A stretch of DNA of 64,000 nt, from positions 124,001-188,000 of the forward strand of contig NW_026516206.1 in assembly GCF_025602895.1 (NCBI RefSeq), written 5' to 3'. The first letter of the stretch is position 1; each line of letters begins with the position of its first letter. This document shows positions 22,790 through 33,871 of the stretch, in pieces. A model generated the notes under the pieces. The model did not search any database. It saw only the letters and a program-made list of their open reading frames with translations, and had not been told where the DNA came from. The position numbers and the translations under genes are program-made. Source of the DNA: Polychytrium aggregatum (lineage: Eukaryota > Chytridiomycota > Chytridiomycetes > Polychytriales).

Positions 22790-23734
22790 TCATAGTTTCC
22801 TGTCGTCCGGAAGCTGTCGGATCTTGGAGCCGACGCAGTGCAGCAACAGATCAACGTCCGCCGGCCGGCTCAGGCGGTGATCCCCTCCCTTGACGACGTT
22901 GACGTTGATGAAGGATGGATGCTGGAGGTCCAGCAGGGCGAGGGCCTCGGACACCGGCACCACCGAATCTGCGGTGCCGTGGAGGGCCTCGAGCGTGCAG
23001 AAGACGGGGGCGTCGGTACTGATGTGATTGTCGGGATTGTTGCTGTCCAAAAGAGCGCTGCTGAGCCGATAGAACCCGCCTGGAGCATACGGCGAGGGCA
23101 AGTGGAAGCAGTGGCCCGAGGGTGTCTCGGTGCAGGACAGATGTTGAGCCGCCCATCGTCGGGCTGGATTGACGGCACCACCGACGCCGACAATGGCCTC
23201 GATCCGACCAGGGCGACAGCAGGCGGTGAGCAGGGAAAGATGCAAGCCCATTGATGCGCCGACCATGACGACACGAGAATCCTTTGCGACGACGCTGTCA
23301 AGGACATGGAGGCAGTCGCGCTTCCAATCCGACACGGTGGCGGTCTCGAGCGATCCAGCCGATCGACCATGACCAGAGAGATCCAGGGCAACGAACTGGG
23401 TCGACGGCAACCTCCTGCAGAGTTGGGCAAGCTTCTGGGCTTTGACGGAGTGTTCGAAGGACGATCCCAGACCAAGAACGAGCAGCACGGTTGACTGTTG
23501 GATAGACCGAGATGACTGCACCGGCGGAGAAGACCAGCAGGAGATGCGATTATGGAGGAGGAAGCGCATGGTCGCTGGGGGGACGGCGATGAGAAGAACT
23601 GAGACCGGGGCTGTGTCGAATGCAGACCAAGGGCTTGGTGGAGATTGTTGGCGATGATGGGCGGGAGCGGGTCGATGGGAGCGAACGGACAAAAACCAAG
23701 ACGACCGAGAACGGACAACCCATCCAAGATGCAC
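22790..23734 (-). CDS. Alpha/beta hydrolase, ABHD10-like
   Basis: Uninterrupted frame of 314 residues, or 259 from the in-frame Met at 23569. The fold landmarks are present: LVLGLG oxyanion-hole strand, DLSGHGRSAG, and WKRDCLHVLD. The nucleophile elbow is VMVGASMGLHLSL, the acid loop LHGTADSVVP and the His loop GGDHRLS, so the Ser-Asp-His triad is complete. Length and motif spacing resemble mitochondrial ABHD10 (acyl-protein thioesterase / glucuronide esterase). The first 39 residues contain six Arg and no acidic residue before Asp 40, as expected of a mitochondrial presequence, which favours the upstream start. The substrate is not determinable from sequence. It is a single exon, unlike its neighbours. 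Confidence 0.85.
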   Translation of the reverse strand: MHLGWVVRSRSSWFLSVRSHRPAPAHHRQQSPPSPWSAFDTAPVSVLLIAVPPATMRFLLHNRISCWSSPPVQSSRSIQQSTVLLVLGLGSSFEHSVKAQKLAQLCRRLPSTQFVALDLSGHGRSAGSLETATVSDWKRDCLHVLDSVVAKDSRVVMVGASMGLHLSLLTACCRPGRIEAIVGVGGAVNPARRWAAQHLSCTETPSGHCFHLPSPYAPGGFYRLSSALLDSNNPDNHISTDAPVFCTLEALHGTADSVVPVSEALALLDLQHPSFINVNVVKGGDHRLSRPADVDLLLHCVGSKIRQLPDDRKL

Positions 23735-24363
23735 GCCACGCAGTCTTGCGACGGCACTGCGACGGTCTCACGGACGCCGATGCTGGAAGCTGATCATGGA
23801 ATACCCGGTGCACGCACGTCCGCCATCGCATAGGACATGGATGCCTCAATGGTCAATCGCCAATCTCACAGTCTCACAGGGTCGCCATGCATGAAAGGTA
23901 CAAGGGGGAGAGTGGTTCTCACCCCGATTCAAATTCTGTTATGAGAAAGGAAAGAGGACAAGAATTACAGGCCCGAGCAGGCAAGTCATCGCTGATTCTA
24001 CATCAGGGAGGATGGCAAACCGAGTACACGGAACGAAGGGGAGTCACAAGAGCAAGAGCCGGTCTATTGTCGACGAGATGATATACACGATCTACGGTTC
24101 CGGGTAAGGAAGGGGGGGGGAAGCGGAGTCTCTCATCGACAGCTCAATTGATATCTAAGACTCAGGTGGTTGGAGGGGGGGGGCAGTTGGTACGAGAGAT
24201 GGAGGGGAGGAGGCGAGGGCGATCAATCGATCAATCAAAAACAAGGGAGGTAGCGGCTCGAGGCATGCCAGCACTAAGGAAGAATAAGAAACACATGGGC
24301 ATGTATCTTGGGCCAGGATCCGATCCGTTCGCAGACGGGAGGAGGTAAAGCCATGCGCCTCGT
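23735..24363. other. Intergenic gap, G-runs
   Basis: 629 bases with two G9 runs (24112-24120 and 24175-24183). No frame with a recognisable product. Confidence 0.5.
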
Positions 24364-25330
24364 TTAGAGGGCAAAAACGGCGCCAGCAACAGCGACGATG
24401 ACACCAGCAAACAGAGAGGCGGAGAGGGTGGCGGCAGCGCTCTTGTTGGAGTTGCCGTTGGTGGGGTTGGAGCCCTGGTTGGGGATGGACGAGCTCGATC
24501 CAGTGGCGACACCGATGCCGTAGGTAGCGTTGAAGACGGCGAGGATGGTGGCGGGGGCCTGTGATGTTTGAAGCATTCGCAAGTGCCGCCGAAACATGCG
24601 TCGGCGCCGAGTCGATGCCGATACCGATGCCGATGCAAGTGTTGGGTGGAAGATTGCAGCGCCAATGGACAACAGACAACAGACAACGAGCAGTTGCGGC
24701 AGAGAGTTGGTGGTTGGTCGATGTGTATGGCCGACATTTGAGGGTTTGGGAGTAAAGCGACAAATGAATTAGCAACCAAGACAGGGTCCGGCGGCACGAC
24801 CAAGGGACCTTGAGGCTGGCATAGCGACATACCTTGGCAGCGTTGGTGCCACAGTCAATCTCGAGGTTGGTGATCAGCTTGGTGGAGGGAGAGTTGGAGT
24901 CGGAGGGCGAGGTCTGGAGGCACTGGATGCACTTGGTGGGGACAACATCACCCATGCTCAGGAAGGGGCAGATGCACTGGGCAAGCTTGGTGGCGGCGGC
25001 GGTCCACTGTTGAGGTTCGACAACGTGGTCCAGGTTCATGGTGGTAGTGGTGATGATGATGGTGGTGGTGGTGGTGCGTTAGCAGTGGAAGAAAGAGCCA
25101 TCTGGTCCCACCAGCGTCGAATTACAGCAAACAGCGGCTGCCAAGTCAACGACAGCAAAACGCACATCATCAGGGGTCTGCGGGGTGGAGCTCTGCTTGC
25201 AGGTCAGGATGTTGTTGAGCACCGGCTGGCAAGCGGAAGCGCAGGTGGTGGGCAGGACGGGCTGCTGGGCCTGGGCGAAGACCGCGACGGCAGCGAAGAG
25301 GAGGGCCAGGCAGAGACGGAGGGCGTTCAT
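24364..25330 (-). CDS. Secreted Cys-rich GPI-anchored surface protein
   Basis: Exons 25112-25330, 24833-25006 and 24364-24558 join in phase to 195 residues. A signal peptide (MNALRLCLALLFAAVAVFAQ) is followed by a domain with about a dozen cysteines in spaced pairs (TTCASACQPVLNNILTC, VCC, AQCICPFL, CIQC, DCG). A Ser/Gly/Asn spacer (GSSSSIPNQGSNPTNGNSNK) precedes a C-terminal hydrophobic tail (LFAGVIVAVAGAVFAL). This is the layout of a GPI-anchored wall or plasma-membrane protein; the omega site is probably in the NSNKSAA region. The cysteine pattern resembles small extracellular proteins of chytrids and other fungi but no named family was recognised. Intron 1 holds a (TGG)n-like run near 25045-25076. 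Confidence 0.8.
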
Positions 25331-27154
25331 GGCGGATCGAGGGCGAGAGGGCTGGATGGAAGGCGGGCGAGTGTCAGAGGGCGCTTATACCCAGCGGCGA
25401 GCACAGGCGATGAAGAGGACAAACGGACCAGCGACTCGAGGCAGACAGGACGGGGCGATGGAACGATGGCGGCAAAGGAGAAATGCAGTCGGACGAGGGA
25501 AGAAGCGAGAGGGGGAGGGACCGAGAGCCGCCGGCGAGAGCTCGCTGCAGCAGTATCTGCTACTGAGGGTGTGTCCAGCGAGCAAGCAGCGAGAGACATG
25601 GTGGCTCGTGGGCACGCCCTGGGTCGTCAGTGCTGGCAAGAAGGAGCCGGGAATGGAGGCGCCGTCGCGAGGCACTCGCGGCCAGGAGCGCGTCCCAGGA
25701 CAAGGGTGCGGCTGCGCGAGTGGGCCCAAACATAGCGCAGCACGCTTGTCTGGAGAGCCAAATCGGGGCTGTCGTTGTTGGCGCTTCGGGTGAGCACAGC
25801 CGCTGCAGAGCTTCAGTCGACACACACAATGGGGCTGCTGCAGCCGCGCAGCATTGGCTTTGCAGTCACTGACTCTATTGACAGACTCTGTGGACCAGCA
25901 GAGAGCACACGCGCGCCGACACCGGCACAGCCCGACGCCGCCCTTGCCTCTGCACACACAGAGTGAGTCAGGCCCGCGGCGCAGCAGCCAAAACAGGCTG
26001 TGCGCGTGCGATTTGCGGGCGACACCGGTCGCACGTTGCCGCGTCGGCGGCGAGCGTGTTGCTCGCACCGGCACAGGGCTGTGTTGCGATGCACCAATCG
26101 GCGCACGGCCAGGACCACGCGATGGCCGACCAGCCGCAATTATCGCGCGCCTTCTCACGTGCAGCCATCCCAGCCTGGCTCGAGTGGCCTGGCTCGAGTG
26201 GCTGGATCCAGTCCAGCCAGGGCGAGAGCGAGAGGGAGAGAGAAGGAGCGAGACGCCCCTCGCGACGGGCACTCTGTTTCCGTTTCCGTTTCTGAGCAGC
26301 ACACGATTCCACGGAGACGGCGAGCATGGACATGGACATGGACATGGATGATTTCTTGCTTCGACCAGGAGCCGAGGCCTGGCCAAGATGAGCAGACCTG
26401 CCCCGCGGTCTGCAGGGCGGCAGTCCGCCAGGCTTTATTTTCGTCGGGTTGGTTCAAGAGCACGACAGCCAACAGTCGGATCCGGGCCAGATCCACTGGC
26501 TCGGCCACCCGCGTCTCTGTGCCATGCATCGCACGCTCATCAAGCAAATGTGCCATTCACATCAGCTTCTGCGACGATTCGTGCCCGAGACATGCTGCAA
26601 GAAAAAAAAAAGTGCCCGAAAAAAATACGGAAAAAAACGGGCCAGGGACAACCAAAAGAGAGCATACGAGAAGAGGAAAAATGAGTGGGAGAGAAAGAGA
26701 GCATGCGAAACTAAGGGGAGTTATGCTACATAAAACGGTGGTCAAGTCAAAGCGGCAAGGGGAACGGAAACGAGCGAGGCAATTACTAACACAACCTGAA
26801 TAAGGTCAACTACAGAGCAGCAACGAACGGATCGAGCGGAAAGGTGGATTACGGAGCGGATAGAGGGCATGCACAGGGGGGCGGCGGCTTGGTACTTGGC
26901 ATCCAGCGCGGAGTAACGGAGGGGACCCGAGGGCGCCTCCCTCCGATGGGGCTTGTTCAAAAAAAGAAAGAATAATGCCTGCCACTGCGTGATCGAAGCA
27001 TCGTGGCGGCTACGCTGGTCGGGGTTGGGATGCCACATCAACCGCTGGACCCAGGTCCCTCGCGAGGGAAAGATGTAGAGGAGTACTCGGACGAGCAGAG
27101 CCTGTGTCGCTTGTGGAGCTTGTGGAGGCGTCGTCGGGCAGAAGAAGCACCGGC
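25331..27154. other. 1.8-kb gap without a recognised gene
   Basis: Contains the promoter of the GPI protein and the 3' flank of the bromodomain gene. Long frames on both strands (for example 25385-26386 minus, 26000-26803 plus) are Arg/Ser/Pro/Cys-rich with no recognisable domain. Simple sequence includes atggac repeats at 26324-26348 and A-runs at 26597-26635. Confidence 0.5.
26324..26348. repeat. Four copies of catgga hexamer
   Basis: A short tandem array reading catggacatggacatggaca. Confidence 0.8.
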
Positions 27155-29209
27155 TTACTCCGATTCAGAACCCGAGGAGCTTCCGCTGTCCGACTCTTCG
27201 TCTTCGGAGGAGCTGGAAGAGGAGTCGCCATCGTAGCCGCGCGAGCGGCTGGCAGCCTTGGCAGCCTTCTTCTGGGTGGCCTTCTCACGACGCTCCTCCT
27301 GGCGGACGGACTTCTTGACAAACTGGTAGAGCTGGTAGAGCGTTTCGGGATCGAGGCTGTCAATGTCGATCTCGATTTCTTCCTGGGTGTCGCGGAGCTG
27401 CGGCATGGCGGCGCGCACAATCTCGATAACGCCCTGGAGACGCCGCTCCGGCAGCCGATTGATCAGCTCTGAAAGCTGTGTCTTCTCGGTCGATGTGATG
27501 GCACGCGGTAGCTCAGCCGCCCCGGAGGAGCCAAATCCTTTGCCCAGACCAAACTTGGGCGCCGATTTGCGCACGTAGGCCCGGCCCTCCATCTTGACAG
27601 GCTTGTCCGGCAGTTTGCCGTCCTGAAGGATCTTGCCGCTTCGCCATTTGACGCCGCAGCGGTTGCACAGAGTCCTGGGCCCTGTCGGGCCTCGACGCCA
27701 CATTGGGGTCTCGGAGGCGCCGCAGTTGAGGCAGTAGCGCGGAGTCGGCGGCGGCGCAGGTTCGACAGGGACAGGTTCGGCCTTGGGGGGCACAGACGAC
27801 GGAGCTGCTTCCGCTGACGCTTTGGACTTTTTCGGCTTGCTCGCCGGCTGCTCGGTTCTGGGAGAGCGAGACTCCTCCAGGGCCGACAGCGAGGTCGGTG
27901 CTGAGCTTGCAGGGACAGCAGTGCCGTTGGCATTCTTGCTGCGCAAAGGCTTGGAGCTTCTCTTTGACGACTTGGACGGCGGCTTGACCGTGTTCTCGGG
28001 CTCTTCGTTGTTCTCGTTGAGGGCCTTGGGAATCAGCAGCGCCATCTGTCGGCTGACGGTTTCCAGACAGGTGTTGAGCAGTGCGATCTGTTGCTGAATT
28101 GCTATCTGGTCTGCATCCAGCTGGGGCGCTGCAGGGGCCACGGCAGCAGGGGCGACGGCAGGAGCGATGGGAGCGGCCTTTGGCGCGCGGGACGACTTTT
28201 TGCGCTTCGAAGGCGGGAGATCCTCTTCAGTCGCTGCAGCGGGCTCCGGTGTGGCACCACCAGCACCACCAGCAGCAGCCGTGGAAGGCGAGGGCAGGGC
28301 AGTGCGCGAGGATCGCTTCTTTTTGGAATCGGGCTCGACAGGAGCAGCCGCTGGTTTGGGTGCTGGTCCAGATTCACTGGCTGCCGACGGAGCACTCAGG
28401 GTGAGCTTCACCTTCTTGGAATCAGTCGGGGTGTGCGTATCGGGTCGCAGCGATCTCTTGTGGCGTCGTGCATCGGGGACTTCGGGCTCGTCGACTTCGA
28501 GGCCGATGTGCCTCTTGGCCTCTGTGCGCGAGACTGCAGGCAGCTTGTTGGTGAGGATGAAATCAAAATGATGCTCGAGCGACCGGCCGAGCTTATGGAT
28601 ATCGTTTTCGGGGGGATTGTATGCAAAACATGCGTGAAAAATCAGCTCCAGATCGCCAACAAAGGCAATGCAGGACTTGTACTCGTCGGCATCAAACTTC
28701 TTGGCGACGGTGGAGAGATCCATGGGACGCTTGACGACATCGAAATAGTCGGGTGCGTCGGAATTGATCGGATCGACAGGGACAAGAAAGGGCCACGAGC
28801 TGGGGTGTCGCTTCAGCGACAATAGGACATGCTGACAGTTGGCTTTATCGCGCTTGGTGAGACCAAGCGAGGCGCCGGCCTCAGCAGACACAAGCCCCGC
28901 CGGTGGGGTGCCGGAGGGAATGCTCGGTGCTTCGGAGGGGTTTGTGTGCTCGGGATGCTGTGAGTCTGTGGTTGGGAACGAGAGTGCCCGCTTCGGCGAA
29001 ACGGGGTGCTCGGATGGTGGTGATAGCGGCAGTGTCGAAAGTGCCGACTCGGGTTTGGGCTCGATCGAGGCCGGCAGAGACGCAGTGGCAATGTCGTGGG
29101 AACAGAACGGCGGAGGCGAGGGATGGGCGAGGGACATTGTGGAATGCACGAGCAGATGATGGTCTGCGCCGGCGAAGGAATCGAGGAGACCGGAGCGAAC
29201 CGGCGGCAT
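27155..29209 (-). CDS. Bromodomain - GATA zinc finger - NET domain protein
   Basis: One exon, 684 residues from Met 29209 (Met 29137 also possible). The domains are in order. A bromodomain (residues about 125-225) has [13 protein letters not shown] and the acetyl-lysine-binding Asn in [11 protein letters not shown]. An Ala/Pro/Lys-rich linker follows, with a short helix [22 protein letters not shown]-type finger near residue 520 has CLNC, 18 residues, then CNRC, with TPMWRRGP. An extraterminal NET domain reads [20 protein letters not shown] … [19 protein letters not shown]. The tail is basic then acidic and Ser-rich, as in BET proteins. BET proteins normally carry two bromodomains and no zinc finger, so this looks like a chromatin reader with added sequence-specific DNA binding. 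The function is inferred. Confidence 0.9.
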   Translation of the reverse strand: MPPVRSGLLDSFAGADHHLLVHSTMSLAHPSPPPFCSHDIATASLPASIEPKPESALSTLPLSPPSEHPVSPKRALSFPTTDSQHPEHTNPSEAPSIPSGTPPAGLVSAEAGASLGLTKRDKANCQHVLLSLKRHPSSWPFLVPVDPINSDAPDYFDVVKRPMDLSTVAKKFDADEYKSCIAFVGDLELIFHACFAYNPPENDIHKLGRSLEHHFDFILTNKLPAVSRTEAKRHIGLEVDEPEVPDARRHKRSLRPDTHTPTDSKKVKLTLSAPSAASESGPAPKPAAAPVEPDSKKKRSSRTALPSPSTAAAGGAGGATPEPAAATEEDLPPSKRKKSSRAPKAAPIAPAVAPAAVAPAAPQLDADQIAIQQQIALLNTCLETVSRQMALLIPKALNENNEEPENTVKPPSKSSKRSSKPLRSKNANGTAVPASSAPTSLSALEESRSPRTEQPASKPKKSKASAEAAPSSVPPKAEPVPVEPAPPPTPRYCLNCGASETPMWRRGPTGPRTLCNRCGVKWRSGKILQDGKLPDKPVKMEGRAYVRKSAPKFGLGKGFGSSGAAELPRAITSTEKTQLSELINRLPERRLQGVIEIVRAAMPQLRDTQEEIEIDIDSLDPETLYQLYQFVKKSVRQEERREKATQKKAAKAASRSRGYDGDSSSSSSEDEESDSGSSSGSESE

Positions 29210-31020
<1,811 letters not shown>

Positions 31021-33447
31021 ATGTTCAAGCCCGCTTCGTCGCTGCCGCCCGAGATCCTGCACGAGATTTTTGGATACCTCGGCGACTGGTGAGTACTTCG
31101 TTCGGTTTCCTCATCCCGAGTGAAGCGGCTGCAAGTCAGTTTTCTACTCTTCTCATCGGCGACTGATCCCCACCCACGAATTATGCCCGCTCTTGCAAGT
31201 CTCTCCCGGTCCTGGCTACGCCGCACATAATCCACCAGCTCGACTATAACTCACAGCCATACTCTCCGTCGCACCAGGGGCCAGTTCATTGCCCACAGAG
31301 ATCCAGAGGACATGTTCTACAATGCCTCGGATAAGCTACGCAAAGCCGCCAAGAGCCATCTTGTCGCATGTGCCCTGGTCTGTCGTCAGTGGGCCCTCGT
31401 TGCCATCCCAGAGATATGGAAAGATGTTACTTTCGACCATTTACTGAGGATCTCGGCCGACAGTGTTGTGTCAAACTTCTGCTCCGCCCTGGCCTCCCGC
31501 CTACGCTTCTCCTCCCCGCTTGAGCCGAGTCTGCCTCTGCAGCGTTTCCTCAACGCACGCTTCATCCGGCACTTGACGGTGCGTCTCTTTTCGCTACCAT
31601 CATACACCAAATCACCATCGTGGGAACTGCCCTCGGCGCTGATCAATTCACTTCGGTCGCTTGAGTCGCTGCGCATCGATACCGACTTTTCCGAAAACAG
31701 TCACCACCTCAACCTGTTTCTGAAGAACCTCGTTGGCTTTACCCCAAAACTGCGTCAGTTTTTCATCGTCGGTGGCTCGCGAATGTCCAACCCGATGCTC
31801 ATACAGATTGCCATGAAATGTCCCCGACTCGAAACCTTTCTGATGATCGGCCACTTCCCCAACATCTCCTCCCGGGCGATTGCCCGCTTTCTGACACTCT
31901 TGCCGCACCTGAAAGCCTTCAAGTTCGGCGATCCCGAGCGCGTGCTCATCCGCAACCTGTTTGAGGGCCACTGGCTCGGTGGCCTGATGGACATTGGCCC
32001 ACCCGGCGATCACGCCGACGACTTTGCCGACCTTGCCCCCGATGCCGATCTTGCATCTGGTGCCAACTCACCCGCCCCTCAGGCCATTCCTGAAAACATG
32101 ATCGGCATCACCATCGAGTGGGACCACGACGGAGAGGGTATCCATGTGGTCAGCACTCCGCCTCTCCCACCACACACCCTCGGTATTGGACAGCAGCCCC
32201 AGCCAGACTCGCTACCAAATGGCCCCGGCCAAGTGCCCCCAAAGGACCCCATCTTCGAGAACCTGGCCTTGCGCACCCCAAATTTGGAGACGCTTATGTA
32301 TCTGGAGCTTGATTTTCTGGACCCGGCGGTCGTGCGCTCGGTCCTGGCGTCGCACGACCACCCCTTCCCACGCCTCAAGGCCATCATCGCCAACGATGCC
32401 TCCGAGCCCATCCTCGAGCTCATGCGCCGCTTCAAGTCGGTCGATACACTCGATCTGCGCTGCGTCACCCGAAACCATATCATCAGCCTCCTGGAATGCA
32501 TGGCCGAGATGCCGCCCGACCTTGCTCTCCCCCTTACCTCGGGCGGGCCAAGCATGACGACGCCATCGTCCGCCGGCGGTATCGCTCACGTCGTGCCTCC
32601 GCACAACCTTGGCAGTCGTCTGGTGGCTCTGTCGCTCAAATTCTACATCGGCGACGACGGCGACGACGGCCTCTGGCTACGCCAGGCTCTCCGTATCCTG
32701 TCCAAGCTGTGTGTGCGCCTGCAGCATCTCAAGATCGATATATGGGCATCCGAGCCCAAGGACGACCTCCTGGATGACGAGATGTGCGTTGCCTTTGCCC
32801 TGAGCTGCCCGAACCTGACCCAGGTCTCTGTATCGCTGTCGTTCCTATCGGGATCGGCCTCGTGCTTCTCCGATATCTCCGTCGACGCCTTCTTGCGGTT
32901 CTGTCCAAGACTCCGGCACCTCGAGATTCGCCGAGGGCGCTTCTCCTCGGGCCTGTTCTTGGACGACCACCAGCGCCGCAAGTACTCCAAGACGCTGTCG
33001 CTCGAGACCCTCATCTTGGACTCGGTCGAGGGACGTGTATCCGAGCTCTTGGTCCATGCGCCTGCGTCGCTGCGGTACCTCGAGATCTTTGATGCAACGC
33101 AGTGGACCTGGAAAACTCTTCTGCCAGCGCCGTCGCGTGCGCCGTCGGCCTGGCTCACACGGCGACTCATCCAGAGACGACACGGAGGTTCGTGGGGTGG
33201 ATCGTTGGCCGGCCAGTCGCCGTCTTCGTCGCCAGAGTCTCCGCTGCCATCAGCTTCTCTCGAGGCGACTACAGAGCCACCGCCGCATACTCCGGCATCG
33301 CTGCGGCTCTGGGAAGCCTTCACCGACATGGCGGATACGGATCCAGCCCCCTTGAAGACCCCTGGCAGGTTTTTGATTGGCACGGCTCTGGCCACGATCA
33401 GCATCACCGCCATCGTCGCAGCCATGTTTGCTGTCACGACTCACTGA
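31021..33447 (+). CDS. F-box protein with C-terminal membrane anchor
   Basis: Exons 31021-31088 and 31278-33447 join in phase to 745 residues. The N-terminal F-box is MFKPASSLPPEILHEIFGYL, continuing across the intron with VACALVCRQWALVAIPEIWK. This region would bind Skp1 in an SCF ubiquitin ligase. The body has leucine-rich-repeat-like segments (CPRLETFLMIGHFP, NLTQVSVSLSFLSG, CPRLRHLEIRRG) that may hold the substrate. A Pro/Asp-rich loop lies at about residues 245-330. After a Ser/Pro linker the protein ends with a single hydrophobic segment (FLIGTALATISITAIVAAMF) and five residues, which is a tail anchor. AATAAA lies 110 bases after the stop. The substrate and target membrane are unknown. 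Confidence 0.85.
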
Positions 33448-33871
33448 CCTTGGGAGCGAGACCTCAGGAACAGAGGGCCAGCCACAGTGACATGCCGCCA
33501 CACTCGCTGGACACGCCGAGCATTCGTGCGTATATTCATGATTCAGAAACAAACACAATAAATTTCATCGAAACTGGGCACCGCCGTTTCGTTCTATAAT
33601 GGCAGATGGGAAAGTACATGGACTCGCGGCCCAACAGCGGTCCGGCAAGCAGTGAAGGCGAGAGCGCAAGTGCAAAGTAGATGAGAGAGAGGGGAGAGGG
33701 GAAGTGGTGCCCACAAACCTATACAAAGTGTACAACAACGAAATCCATGGCTGCTCTGGACCCCGGCAAAACCAGGCAACTCTGTACGAGACTTTTCGAC
33801 GCTGGGATATTGCCAGTGGCTGCTCGAGCTGGGAGGACCAACCCGGCCAAAGCATGCACACAACCGCCACA
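33448..33871. other. Convergent gap F-box / MVK
   Basis: 424 bases of 3' flanks of two convergent genes. Nothing beyond the poly(A) signal was recognised. Confidence 0.5.
33557..33562 (+). terminator. Poly(A) signal AATAAA of F-box gene
   Basis: AATAAA 110 bases after the F-box stop codon, in the gap convergent with mevalonate kinase. Confidence 0.55.

Noticed and set aside
25385-26386. 333-residue minus frame and overlapping plus frames in the 1.8-kb gap
   Set aside because: Composition is driven by G+C-rich simple sequence; no domain, and frames on both strands compete.
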